Source: CBDCWQ01 sp965223435 (lineage in GTDB: Bacteria; Myxococcota; Kuafuiibacteriia; Kuafuiibacteriales; Kuafuiibacteriaceae). From it: a stretch of DNA of 64,000 nucleotides. Below the pieces are notes generated by a model. The model saw nothing but the letters and a program-made list of their open reading frames with translations. It was not told where the DNA came from and made no database searches. The stretch lies in assembly GCA_965223435.1 (NCBI GenBank), contig CBDCWQ010000023.1:1116001-1180000 (forward strand). Reading direction: 5' to 3'. A program made the translations under genes and the position numbers. Positions 7,375 through 15,249 of the stretch are shown piece after piece (position 1 is the first letter of the stretch; the number at the start of each line of letters is the position of its first letter).

Positions 7375-8655
7375 GTGTTGAAGCTCAGACGATATCAGGC
7401 GGATGCCGTCGAGCGGTGCCGAGCGGCCTATGCGGCCGGTGCCAGGCGAGTCGTTCTCGTCTCGCCCACCGGTAGCGGCAAGACCCATATGGGGTGCTTC
7501 ATCGCGATGTCAGCGCTCGCCAAAGGAAGAAGGATACTATGGTTGGCCGCCCGGCGCGAACTCGTCGACCAAGCCAGAAAGGAAATGCCAGTCCCGGCCG
7601 GCGTGATCCTTTCAGGCAGGACCCCTAGCGATGCGCCGATTCAGATCGCCAGTGTCCAAACCATCACGGCGAGGGAGACGCGTCCGTCAGCCGCGTTTAT
7701 CGTTCAGGACGAGTGCCACCATTCCGTAGCATCGACACATCGGGCGATTATTGAGGCCTATCCGTCGGCTTTCGTGCTCGGGCTAACCGCCACACCGGAG
7801 CGAGGCGATGGAGCGGCGCTCGGAGATGTCTTCGATGACATCGTTCAAGGCCCTTCGGTGCGGGAACTTGTCCGTCTGGGCCGGCTGGTGCCCTGTGACG
7901 TTATTGCGCCAGTTTCGCGCGGCGACGCCTTGGGGTGCGAACCGGTTGAGGCCTGGCGCCGGTTCGCGCCGGGGCGGCCGGGCTTTCTCTTCGCGAAGAC
8001 CGTTGAACAATCCAAGCAACTGGTCCGTCAATTCCGCGAAGTCGGCATCTCGGCAGAGCATGTCGACGGAAAGACATCGAAAAAAATCCGCGACCATGCG
8101 GTTCAGCGGTTTCGGGAAGGACAGACGGATGTTCTTTCGTCGGTAGGCGTGTTCACCGAGGGCTTTGATGTGCCCCGCGCCGAGGTGTGTATGCTTGCGC
8201 GAGCGCCGGCACACGCCAGTACGTACCTTCAGATGGTGGGGCGGGTCCTACGCACCAGCCCGGAGAAAGGCCGGGCCTTGCTCTTGGACTTGCACGGCGT
8301 CGTTCATGTGCACGGGCTTCCGGAGGATGAGCGAACATATTCTCTTGAAGGCGTTCCTATCACAGACACGGAGGCCGCGGAGCCGATTCGCCAGTGCAGC
8401 AAGTGCGGCGCCGTCTTTCGTCCTCGGCCCGAGTGTCCGCGATGCGGCTTCGTATTACCCCCGCCCGAATCGCCCAAAGTCGTCGAGCGTGAACTCAAAA
8501 AAATCGACAAGCCGAATACGGATGTTTTTGAGGCGAGTGCGACCTACCGACATCTCATCTCGTACGCGCGAGAGATGGGCTACAAGCCCGGATGGGCCGA
8601 CCACCGTTTCAAGCAGATGTTCGGCCGCTGGCCCAAAAGAGGAATGCGTCGGTGA
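7375..8655 (+). CDS. SF2 DEAD/DECH-box DNA helicase
   Basis: A 426-residue superfamily 2 helicase. Motif I is SPTGSGKTH (residues 30-38), motif II is DECH at 112-115, motif III is the GLTATP stretch, and motif VI is QMVGRVLR. A zinc-ribbon follows (CSKCG, then CPRCG, residues about 342-361), and the C terminus has a tract ending in a GRWPKRG motif. The protein starts at GTG with only a weak ribosome site. It probably unwinds DNA during element replication or recombination. Length and order are usual for helicases of phage replication modules. Confidence 0.85.
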   Translation: MLKLRRYQADAVERCRAAYAAGARRVVLVSPTGSGKTHMGCFIAMSALAKGRRILWLAARRELVDQARKEMPVPAGVILSGRTPSDAPIQIASVQTITARETRPSAAFIVQDECHHSVASTHRAIIEAYPSAFVLGLTATPERGDGAALGDVFDDIVQGPSVRELVRLGRLVPCDVIAPVSRGDALGCEPVEAWRRFAPGRPGFLFAKTVEQSKQLVRQFREVGISAEHVDGKTSKKIRDHAVQRFREGQTDVLSSVGVFTEGFDVPRAEVCMLARAPAHASTYLQMVGRVLRTSPEKGRALLLDLHGVVHVHGLPEDERTYSLEGVPITDTEAAEPIRQCSKCGAVFRPRPECPRCGFVLPPPESPKVVERELKKIDKPNTDVFEASATYRHLISYAREMGYKPGWADHRFKQMFGRWPKRGMRR

Positions 8656-8708
8656 ACGTACAGCCTCAAGGGAATGTTGAACCGCCGACCGACAGGAGGG
8701 AATCCAGT

Positions 8709-9026
8709 GTGCGCGAAAAGGTTCTTCAACAGAAGATTCGCTTGGCTTGCGGGGCACTTCCGGGCGTCGTGCTGTGGCGGAACAACGTCGGGGTCGCGGA
8801 CTACAAGGGCACCAAGGTTCGATATGGTTTAGCGCCTGGAAGCTCAGATCTAATTGGCATCGTAGATGGGCGGTTTGTGGCCCTCGAGATCAAGACGGGG
8901 AGTAGCCCCGTAACCCAGGCACAGGAGGACTTCATCAGACTCGTCCTTAGGATGGGTGGGTACGCTTGCGTCGTACGTTCGGTCGACACTGCTCTTCAGG
9001 CCATCGAAGAAGCGAGGAGAGCATGA
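8709..9026 (+). CDS. VRR-NUC domain nuclease
   Basis: A 105-residue stand-alone VRR-NUC protein (a PD-(D/E)XK fold). The sequence reads REKVLQQKIRL, a GVVLWRNNVG strand, then SSDLIGI and LEIKTG, giving the D...ExK catalytic set, with a Q-rich helix (TQAQEDFIR) after it. The GTG at 8709 is preferred because an AGGAGGG site lies 8 bases before it; another GTG at 8652 overlaps the helicase stop. Phage VRR-NUC proteins act as structure-specific endonucleases such as junction resolvases. The 3' end overlaps the primase gene by 4 bases. Confidence 0.78.
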   Translation: MREKVLQQKIRLACGALPGVVLWRNNVGVADYKGTKVRYGLAPGSSDLIGIVDGRFVALEIKTGSSPVTQAQEDFIRLVLRMGGYACVVRSVDTALQAIEEARRA

Positions 9027-11107
9027 GCGATGGGGTCAAGCTCACCGTCGGTGAAGGCGTCCGGACATCTCGAGGTGTGGAGATTAACTTCACCTCCTGG
9101 CGAGAGGCCCTTGAGAACATGGAGCCCACCAAGGAACGTTGGTTTTCTCCGCACCTCTGGGCCGGTGGTCAGCGTTCGAAGAGAAACTGGCGACAAGGGT
9201 GCGCCGCCGTCGTTGATGTCGACTACCACAACGAAGCCGGTGAGCATGCCGCGCCTCCACCAGAGGCCGTTGAGGCGCTGTTGCATGCTCCGCTCCGATG
9301 CAACTTCCTTTATTTGACGCCCCGCGGTGCGCGTCTCATCTACGAGTTCAGCAAGCCGATCTCAGACAGACTCAAGATGCTTAGCGCTTTGCAGGCGGCC
9401 TGCGACGATGCTGAGCTATCGCTCCAGGGAGTGCCGGGCTACCGGCCTGACCGAAAGGCCTCTCTTGACCTGGCGCGACTTTTCTTTGCGCCCAACGCGA
9501 TCGTCAACGGCATCCCTCGCAATGCCAAAGTCGTCCATGTCCGAAAAACGTCTTGGACATCACCTTTGTCGTCCGGCTACGCGGAGAGTGCCCTACAAGG
9601 TGAGATCGAACGGGTCCGCAATACGCCCCCCGGCGGAGGGAAGGACTCTGGCCGAAACAATGCGCTCAACCGAGCCGCGTTCTCGTTGGGGCAGCTAGTC
9701 GGAGCCGGACTTCTCGAGCGCGCCCATGTTGAGGCAGAGCTACGCCAGGCCGCATCCCAGGCGGGTCTTCGCAACGGAGAGATAGGGCCTACCATCCTCA
9801 GCGGACTGAACGCGGGAGAGCGTACGCCCCGCAAAGTACAAAGCAGTCCTGAACTGAAAAGGGAACGCGGGTGGACTCATCGTTTGATCCAAAAGGAAAA
9901 CGCGGATGGAACGCTCTCTCCCCTGCGCTGCACAGAAAACGTAGAGACGATTCTTGAGTACGACGACCGATGGAAAGGCGTTCTCGCATTCGACGAGTTT
10001 GCTCAGAAATGCGTTACACTCAAAGAACCGCCGTGGTGTCTTGACGACGGCAAAGGAAGACCGTGGAAGAAAGGTCAACCCTGGACAGATACGGACGACA
10101 CCCTCCTCGAAATTTGGCTTGGGCGGCACTTCGGTCTTCGGCCTGGGATCTTGGCAGTGGCGCGGGCTGCCCAAGCCGTCATGGAACGAAACCGTATCCA
10201 CCCCGTTCAAGACTACCTCCGAGCCCTCACCTGGGATAGGGAGCCTCGCCTCGAGACTTGGTTGGCCAAGTACCTGGGGGTTGAAGACACGCCGTATGTC
10301 CGGCTCGTGGGACGGTGGTGGTTGACCTCCGCGGTGGCCCGGATGCTGAGGCCGGGATGCAAGGCGGACCATGTTCTGATCATCGAGGGGCCTCAGGGGC
10401 GACGCAAATCGACGGCCCTTGCGACGCTTTTCGGCGAAGAGTGGTTCACTGATAATGTAAGCGATCTTGGAAGTACGCAAACGTGTCTTCAGATACAAGG
10501 CGCATGGTGCATCGAGCTGGCGGAGCTGGATGCGTTTTCCCGAGCTGAGTCGAGCAAGGCAAAGGAGTTCTTCGCCCGGAAGAGGGATCGATTCCGGCCA
10601 CCGTATGGCCGCCGGGTGATCGAGCTCCCAAGGCAATGTGTCTTTGCCGGCACCGTCAACCTCGACGCGTATCTCAAGGATGCAACCGGCAATCGACGAT
10701 ACTGGCCCGTAAAATGCGGTGAGGTCGACATTGAATTGCTGAAGCGGGACCGCGATCAGATCTGGGCCGAAACGATCGTTTGGTTCAAAGACGGCGCCGA
10801 GTGGTGGCCGGTCCGGCCGGACGAGGTGAAAGCCTTACAGAAGCAGCAAGAGGATCGGTATCAGAAAGACGAGTGGGAGGACATGATTGCCAACTGGCTG
10901 TACACGAGAGGCTCGACAGCTCCTTTGACCACCGAAGAGGTCGCTTGCGATGGCCTATCGATCGAGAAGAGCCGCATCGACATGATTTGCCAAAAGCGAA
11001 TCGCGAATGCGCTTCGCCGCCTGGGTTACAAACGGAGCCAACGCACCGTGGGCGGTGTGATTCGACGCTGTTTCATAGAGGAGAGCAAAAATGACGAAGG
11101 GGAATGA
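9023..11107 (+). CDS. Primase/VirE-type (VapE-like) SF3 helicase
   Basis: A 694-residue replication protein. The N-terminal part (residues about 40-180) looks like an archaeo-eukaryotic primase domain, with VVDVDYH giving the D65-x-D67 metal pair and a later R-x-IYEFSKP strand. The C-terminal half is a VirE/VapE-type P-loop helicase with Walker A GPQGRRKST around residues 455-463, then LGSTQTCLQIQGAW, an ELAELDAF Walker B-like strand and an arginine-finger-like RDRFRPPYGR stretch. The start at 9023 has a GAGGAG site and overlaps the nuclease stop (ATGA). This is the probable initiator and primase of the element. VapE-type proteins are common in phage satellites. It overlaps the next gene by 17 bases. 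Confidence 0.8.
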   Translation: MSDGVKLTVGEGVRTSRGVEINFTSWREALENMEPTKERWFSPHLWAGGQRSKRNWRQGCAAVVDVDYHNEAGEHAAPPPEAVEALLHAPLRCNFLYLTPRGARLIYEFSKPISDRLKMLSALQAACDDAELSLQGVPGYRPDRKASLDLARLFFAPNAIVNGIPRNAKVVHVRKTSWTSPLSSGYAESALQGEIERVRNTPPGGGKDSGRNNALNRAAFSLGQLVGAGLLERAHVEAELRQAASQAGLRNGEIGPTILSGLNAGERTPRKVQSSPELKRERGWTHRLIQKENADGTLSPLRCTENVETILEYDDRWKGVLAFDEFAQKCVTLKEPPWCLDDGKGRPWKKGQPWTDTDDTLLEIWLGRHFGLRPGILAVARAAQAVMERNRIHPVQDYLRALTWDREPRLETWLAKYLGVEDTPYVRLVGRWWLTSAVARMLRPGCKADHVLIIEGPQGRRKSTALATLFGEEWFTDNVSDLGSTQTCLQIQGAWCIELAELDAFSRAESSKAKEFFARKRDRFRPPYGRRVIELPRQCVFAGTVNLDAYLKDATGNRRYWPVKCGEVDIELLKRDRDQIWAETIVWFKDGAEWWPVRPDEVKALQKQQEDRYQKDEWEDMIANWLYTRGSTAPLTTEEVACDGLSIEKSRIDMICQKRIANALRRLGYKRSQRTVGGVIRRCFIEESKNDEGE

Positions 11108-11387
11108 GGGACGACAATACTTGTCGACCACCCAGGTCGCGGAGAAGTTTTCCGTTTCCGCACGTACTGTGCGTCGATGGGCTGAACTTAAATCGATTCC
11201 GTTCATTCGTACACCCGGAGGCGAGCTTCGGTTCCCAGCACACTTGTTGGATGAGTGGGCGCGCGATGCTGAACGCGTCGCAGAGGAATGGTTTTCTGAG
11301 AAGTGCCCGTCGGAGGTTGGCGAAACTGTCGATAGAGTTCGCGAAGGAAAACCGTTGTTAGTGCCAGGGTGGAGCGAGCCCCGATGA
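11091..11387 (+). CDS. Excisionase-like HTH_17 DNA-binding protein
   Basis: A 98-residue protein whose residues 10-55 form a MerR/excisionase helix-turn-helix: YLSTTQVAEKFSVSARTVRR, then IPFIRTPGGELRFP. It starts within the 3' end of the primase gene with a GAGGAGAG site. Its size and position suit a recombination directionality factor (Xis) or small repressor for the integrase three genes downstream. Confidence 0.72.
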   Translation: MTKGNEGRQYLSTTQVAEKFSVSARTVRRWAELKSIPFIRTPGGELRFPAHLLDEWARDAERVAEEWFSEKCPSEVGETVDRVREGKPLLVPGWSEPR

Positions 11388-12328
11388 CGGGTAGACGGAA
11401 GAAATCAACTACCGTCCCTAGGGACGGTTTGGTTTCATTCGGGACACCCGGCTATTTTGACTGGAAGTTTACGGGGCTTCCGCTTTCCGGCGAAGAGGAA
11501 GATTTCCCCGTCCACAAAACGGACACAACTCATGTAGTGTATGTAGCTGATGGCGAAACCCATCAAGCCCATGGAGGCGATCAAAAAACTGTAACGACGA
11601 ACAACGAAGAACAAGGCGGGGAGCGCCGGTGCAGACACACCGACGAACCCCTAGACCCAACCTTCCGAGGAAAGGACTGGACCATGAAAGATCCCAAACC
11701 GCGGGGGGACTCCCCCGTCAAGAAACCGAAAGAGAGCGACGACGGACCGCGACGAAACCCTGAGAAGTCGTCCGGCTACAGCAAGTTTGCGAAGCTGTTC
11801 TCACGTCTCACGGACCGAGCAGAGAGATCATCGCTCGTTCGCCTATACGAGCTCCGCGAGGCGTTGCCCGATCCACGCGAATACATTCCGCTGGTGCCCT
11901 CAAAGTACTATGGGCACCCCGACTGGTGGGAGATCTTCACGATCGACCGTGAAGGTGACCGAGACCCCGTAAACGAAATCACCACACGGATTGTGACCTC
12001 CAGTCCGGAGGCGGAAGCCCAAAGGCATCAGACCAACGAACTCGAGCAGGCCTTTCGGGACGCACTTCCGGAAGTCCTGAAGGAAGCGTGGCTCGACTGG
12101 GATGTTCGAAACAATGAGCGCCGCCTGATGGACCAGGCACTCTATTTCAACGTCGGCGTCGAGATGGGCCGCGACATGTGCCGCGCGAACCAAGTGCTTG
12201 AGCGAGCCGGCTTCGATGTCGACAAGACACCCCCCGAGTCACTTTTCCGCTTGGCGCAAGCGCTGAAGGAAATCGCAGAGCGGCTGACGCTTCGCTCCAG
12301 CAGTAGCGGAGGCGATTCCTCTGCCTAA
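11384..12328 (+). CDS. Element protein of unknown function
   Basis: A 314-residue protein with no recognised family. The N-terminal 100 residues are polar and low in order; after residue about 130 it becomes helical, with a LVRLYELREALPDP segment and a C-terminal FRLAQALKEIAERL helix. An ATGA overlap with the upstream stop supports the start at 11384. An internal ATG at 11684 has its own GAGGAAAGG site and could give a shorter 214-residue product. It may be an adaptor or accessory factor of the module. Confidence 0.5.
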   Translation: MTGRRKKSTTVPRDGLVSFGTPGYFDWKFTGLPLSGEEEDFPVHKTDTTHVVYVADGETHQAHGGDQKTVTTNNEEQGGERRCRHTDEPLDPTFRGKDWTMKDPKPRGDSPVKKPKESDDGPRRNPEKSSGYSKFAKLFSRLTDRAERSSLVRLYELREALPDPREYIPLVPSKYYGHPDWWEIFTIDREGDRDPVNEITTRIVTSSPEAEAQRHQTNELEQAFRDALPEVLKEAWLDWDVRNNERRLMDQALYFNVGVEMGRDMCRANQVLERAGFDVDKTPPESLFRLAQALKEIAERLTLRSSSSGGDSSA

Positions 12329-12355
12329 TAAACACAACTTTGAGGTGAAAACATC

Positions 12356-12943
12356 ATGAGTAAGACGGTCGCAATCGAACTGGATATTGACGAACTGATG
12401 TCGATTGACGCGGTGGCTCGATTCCTGGGCTACAAGAACGCGGGCGGCGTACGGGTTCTTGTATCCCGAGGTCTACTGACCGTAGCGGCGCGTGGATCCC
12501 GGCACAAAGCGTTATTTCGGCGGGACGACGTTTCGGCGTTAGCGCAGCTTCGCGCGGCCTCTTACGGAACACAGGAAGCAAAGGAAGGAGGACGCCATGC
12601 CTCGACAAGTCGGACGAACCACAGCGATGCCGGGGGTCTACTACCTGGGCAACAAGAGATTTCGAATCAGAGCCCAAGTGAGACGACAGGGCAAAAAACC
12701 TGTCGAATGCGATCGGGTAATTCGAGCAGAATCAGTTCGCGAAGCAGCCCTGATTCGGCAGAAGGCGATCGAGGAAATCCTAGAGTACCGGCAGCCCCTG
12801 CCGCCGAAACTTCAAGCGAGTCCGACCGGCGACGAGCAGAAAGGGAGCGAGAGCGAGAAGCAAAAAAAGCCCGAAGAGACCGCAATCGATCGAGCTTCAA
12901 AAAGGCCGCTAGAGAAGTGCGCGGACGCTTGGCTAAAGGGTAA
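12356..12943 (+). CDS. HTH_17 excisionase-like protein with long overlap into the integrase gene
   Basis: A 195-residue frame. Residues 12-65 are a DNA-binding domain of the helix-turn-helix type: LMSIDAVARFLGYKNAGGV, then SRGLLTVAARG and LFRRDDV. A GAGGTGA site precedes the ATG. From residue about 81 on it is read in a different frame across the integrase gene for 347 bases, where it becomes an S/R/E-rich tail. Either this is a true overlapping product or the natural stop was lost. The first 80 residues look real; the tail is doubtful. Confidence 0.55.
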   Translation: MSKTVAIELDIDELMSIDAVARFLGYKNAGGVRVLVSRGLLTVAARGSRHKALFRRDDVSALAQLRAASYGTQEAKEGGRHASTSRTNHSDAGGLLPGQQEISNQSPSETTGQKTCRMRSGNSSRISSRSSPDSAEGDRGNPRVPAAPAAETSSESDRRRAEREREREAKKARRDRNRSSFKKAAREVRGRLAKG

Positions 12944-13874
12944 GAAGCAAACCGCCGCGCCTTCAACCCGCGAGCGATACGTCAACGCGGTGACTCATAT
13001 TACCGAGAGTTCCCTCGGAAGTGTCAGGATCTGCGATTTGACTACGGAGATGATGGAAGAGTGGCGCGACGAAAAGGCCAAGGAAATGGCTTCATCGACC
13101 GTTAACGGGCACCTCGCGATTCTGAAAACTATCGTCGGCCGAGCGAGTCGCGCAGGTCGCCTTGGCTATGATCCCAGTGTAGACGTCGAGAGTTTGCCAG
13201 GCGGGGACGAACGCACGAACCAAGACGAACCAAATGCGCTGAATGAGAAAGAATTCGTGGAGTTCATCAAGGCTGCCCGAGTCGTGAGTCCGCGGCACTT
13301 TCCCGTAATTCTGACGCTGCTGACCACGGGGATGCGTCCGGGTTCAGCGCGGGCGCTGCGCGTCGAAGATCTGAATCAGCCTGAACGAGGATTGATTATG
13401 GTTCGGCGCCGCGTGTCTGCCGGGGAGCTACGGCAAGGGGTAAAGCGGGGTCTAGCTTCATGGGACGAAGTGCCTCTGCACCCCGTCCTGGCTGAGGTGC
13501 TCAGGATTCACATAGCGGGCTTCAGTCCTGCCCAACGAAAATCCGGCCTCTTGTTCCCGAACCGCACGGGCCAGATGTGGGCTTCGACGTGGTTGAGAAA
13601 GCCTTTCATTCAAATTCTCAAGCATGCGGGGATTGATAAGCGATTTACGCCTCAGGGATGTCGACGCACGGCGAACGACTTCTATCGACGAGTTTCTTCG
13701 GAAGTCGTTACGATGGCCATCACCGGCCATGTTACGAAGCGTATGCACAAGCACTACTCGACGGTCAGTCGCGAGGAGAAAATCGGCGCGAGCAGCGAGG
13801 CCTTTGACGGTGTGTTGGACAAAAAGCCGGAGGACGCACAGGTCCTTTACCTGACCCCTAAGGCTTCGGCGTAG
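12597..13874 (+). CDS. int: Tyrosine recombinase integrase
   Basis: A 425-residue site-specific recombinase. A strong AAGGAAGGAGG site fixes the start at 12597. The N-terminal 60 residues are an arm-binding-like basic domain, residues about 110-200 a SAM-like core-binding domain (SSTVNGHLAILKTIVGRAS), and residues about 215-410 the catalytic domain. Active-site residues seen are the first Arg in TGMRPGSARAL, the Arg of QGCRRT, the His of ITGHVTKRM and the Tyr nucleophile of HKHYSTV. The usual box II HxxR is QxxR here, as recalled for a group of deltaproteobacterial integrases. It likely integrates the element, with the tRNA-Val 3' end as a candidate target. Confidence 0.88.
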   Translation: MPRQVGRTTAMPGVYYLGNKRFRIRAQVRRQGKKPVECDRVIRAESVREAALIRQKAIEEILEYRQPLPPKLQASPTGDEQKGSESEKQKKPEETAIDRASKRPLEKCADAWLKGKKQTAAPSTRERYVNAVTHITESSLGSVRICDLTTEMMEEWRDEKAKEMASSTVNGHLAILKTIVGRASRAGRLGYDPSVDVESLPGGDERTNQDEPNALNEKEFVEFIKAARVVSPRHFPVILTLLTTGMRPGSARALRVEDLNQPERGLIMVRRRVSAGELRQGVKRGLASWDEVPLHPVLAEVLRIHIAGFSPAQRKSGLLFPNRTGQMWASTWLRKPFIQILKHAGIDKRFTPQGCRRTANDFYRRVSSEVVTMAITGHVTKRMHKHYSTVSREEKIGASSEAFDGVLDKKPEDAQVLYLTPKASA

Positions 13875-13925
13875 CGCATCCGTATCCATAGAATTTGGAG
13901 ATCTCTCCGCGGCATGCGTGAATGC

Positions 13926-14792
13926 TTATGCTGGGGATTTGGGGTTGGTTGGTTGCAGGCAATTCTTCGCCATCGTGTGCAGGTTAAAGGGTTCAACGTC
14001 CTCCAGCCTTTGCATTGAGTAAATGTAGTTCGGTTGCGCCACTATATGAAGTAGGTTCGATGTGACGCCGAGAAGAGCGAGCTCCTGGGGACGAGGCACC
14101 TCTCGAAACGCGCAGAATAAGAACGTTGGAGACAGTGGGAGGAGTAGTGCGGCTGACTGCTCCTCACCGGGGTACACAAGTGGATAGTCTGAGGTGATAA
14201 GGCGAGGGCCTTCGTCGCAGGACCAGATACACCAGGTGAGCTCATTGAGTCTCCGCCTACTGTCGACGTCGTGGCACCGCTTTCCAAGCATTGACCGCAC
14301 TGCGTTGTGAGAGACGTGGTGGGCTAGGCCGCCCTTTCCGAGCACAAGCTGCTCGAGGTGTTCTGGATGAGGGGATTTCGCGATCGCCTCTTTGGCCAGA
14401 TCCTCGGCCGCCTTGAGCGCCACTTCCTCCTCTTTCCTGAGGACGCGTGGCCCTCGGTGCTCCAACGCGAGTAGGAAGGTGGTCCAGTTTTCTCTTTCGG
14501 CGTCAGAGAGCTGGGAGGGTTTCTTGCCTTCCAAGAGCTTGTCACGGATATCGGCAAACCTACCCTCAAGCGCCGCCAGTTTCCGCTCTAATTCGTCGGG
14601 ATTTGTGATGCCGGGCGGGTTGGGCAAAAGTGAGTACAGCTTCCTGTCGAATCCAGTTGAGACCGGTGAGGTCTGCCGGCTGTGCAGAGCCTCGCCCATG
14701 GTTTTCGTGCACCGCCAGAGTTGGTTCCCATTTGAGCACCACGGCCTTAGATATGTCGCGGGCACGTAGTGGCACTTTGTCGTCGTCTGCAT
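13926..14792 (-). CDS. DUF4238-like protein, likely element cargo
   Basis: A 288-residue protein on the opposite strand from the element genes, between the integrase and tRNA-Val. The N terminus carries the HYVPATYLRPW motif that marks the DUF4238 family; the rest matches that family only loosely, with an ITSDYPLVY strand and helices between. The start is uncertain: ATG at 14792 puts the motif close to the N terminus, and ATG at 14825 would add 11 residues; neither has a convincing ribosome site. DUF4238 proteins often lie in variable and defence-rich regions, so a cargo role is inferred from context and family habit only. Confidence 0.6.
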   Translation of the reverse strand: MQTTTKCHYVPATYLRPWCSNGNQLWRCTKTMGEALHSRQTSPVSTGFDRKLYSLLPNPPGITNPDELERKLAALEGRFADIRDKLLEGKKPSQLSDAERENWTTFLLALEHRGPRVLRKEEEVALKAAEDLAKEAIAKSPHPEHLEQLVLGKGGLAHHVSHNAVRSMLGKRCHDVDSRRRLNELTWCIWSCDEGPRLITSDYPLVYPGEEQSAALLLPLSPTFLFCAFREVPRPQELALLGVTSNLLHIVAQPNYIYSMQRLEDVEPFNLHTMAKNCLQPTNPKSPA

Positions 14793-14832
14793 CGGTCTGG
14801 CCCAGCAACAACCATCCTCGGTCATCCTCGAG

Positions 14833-14949
14833 TCAGGGGACAGGTAAATGTCTTTCAGGGGACCAAAGTAAATGTCTTTCAGGGGACCAAAGTAAATGTC
14901 TAATCAGGGGACCAAGGTAAATGTCTTTCAGGGGACAGGTAGATGTCTT
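14833..14949. repeat. Five-copy imperfect tandem repeat with TCAGGGGAC core
   Basis: Units of 22-25 bp start at 14833, 14855, 14879, 14904 and 14928. Each begins TCAGGGGAC and ends near AAATGTCTT. Partial copies continue to about 15003, and a CTTTTGAAAA segment recurs at 14948 and 15003. The GGGGAC motif resembles repeats scattered by REP-associated tyrosine transposases (RAYTs), but no such gene is present. Confidence 0.6.
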
Positions 14950-15073
14950 TTGAAAAGCCCCTTTTAGAAAATTCAGGGGACCGACAGGGGACATTCAGGG
15001 GACTTTTGAAAACGGCCCTTTTTCGTGACTTCCAAATCACCCGATATGCGACCTAAGTCGTTGGAATAATTAA

Positions 15074-15145
15074 TAGGCGCAAGTGGCTTCGAACCACCGA
15101 CCTCTACCGTGTCAAGGTAGCGCTCTACCCCTGAGCTATGCGCCT
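15074..15145 (-). tRNA. tRNA-Val (GAC anticodon)
   Basis: Read from 15145 to 15074 the sequence folds as a full cloverleaf of 72 nt. The acceptor stem AGGCGCA pairs with TGCGCCT (7 bp), the D-arm is GCTC...GAGC, the anticodon arm CTACC-TTGACAC-GGTAG carries anticodon GAC, and the T-arm GGTGG...CCACT holds the TTCGAAG loop. The discriminator base is A. No CCA is encoded at the 3' end. The 3' end faces the integrase-bearing element. Confidence 0.95.
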
Positions 15146-15249
15146 TTGAGGAGCGAACCTGGTAGCCAGTTTGTGGGTTGTGGTCAAGGGTTCGCTTGGG
15201 GGCTTCGAGGACCTTTTTGGGGAGGGAAAGCGAGGGTTGCCGATGGGCG

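Larger units (their letters stand above)
3411..13874 (+). mobile_element. Integrative phage-like replication/recombination element (core)
   Basis: Fourteen plus-strand genes, many joined by 4-base ATGA/GTGA overlaps, encode two excisionase-like proteins, an HTH/HhH regulator, a Cas4-like nuclease, a Sak4-like ATPase, an SSB-like protein, an SF2 helicase, a VRR-NUC nuclease, a primase/VirE-type helicase and a tyrosine integrase. No capsid, portal, terminase, tail, lysis or conjugation gene was recognised. This matches a phage satellite, a stripped prophage or a small integrative plasmid. Ends are not defined: the right one may be at tRNA-Val (15074), beyond the DUF4238-like gene, and the left one may be anywhere before 3411. 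Confidence 0.65.

Noticed and set aside
14833..14949. Possible CRISPR array
   Set aside because: Units are imperfect, directly adjoining and without unique spacers.
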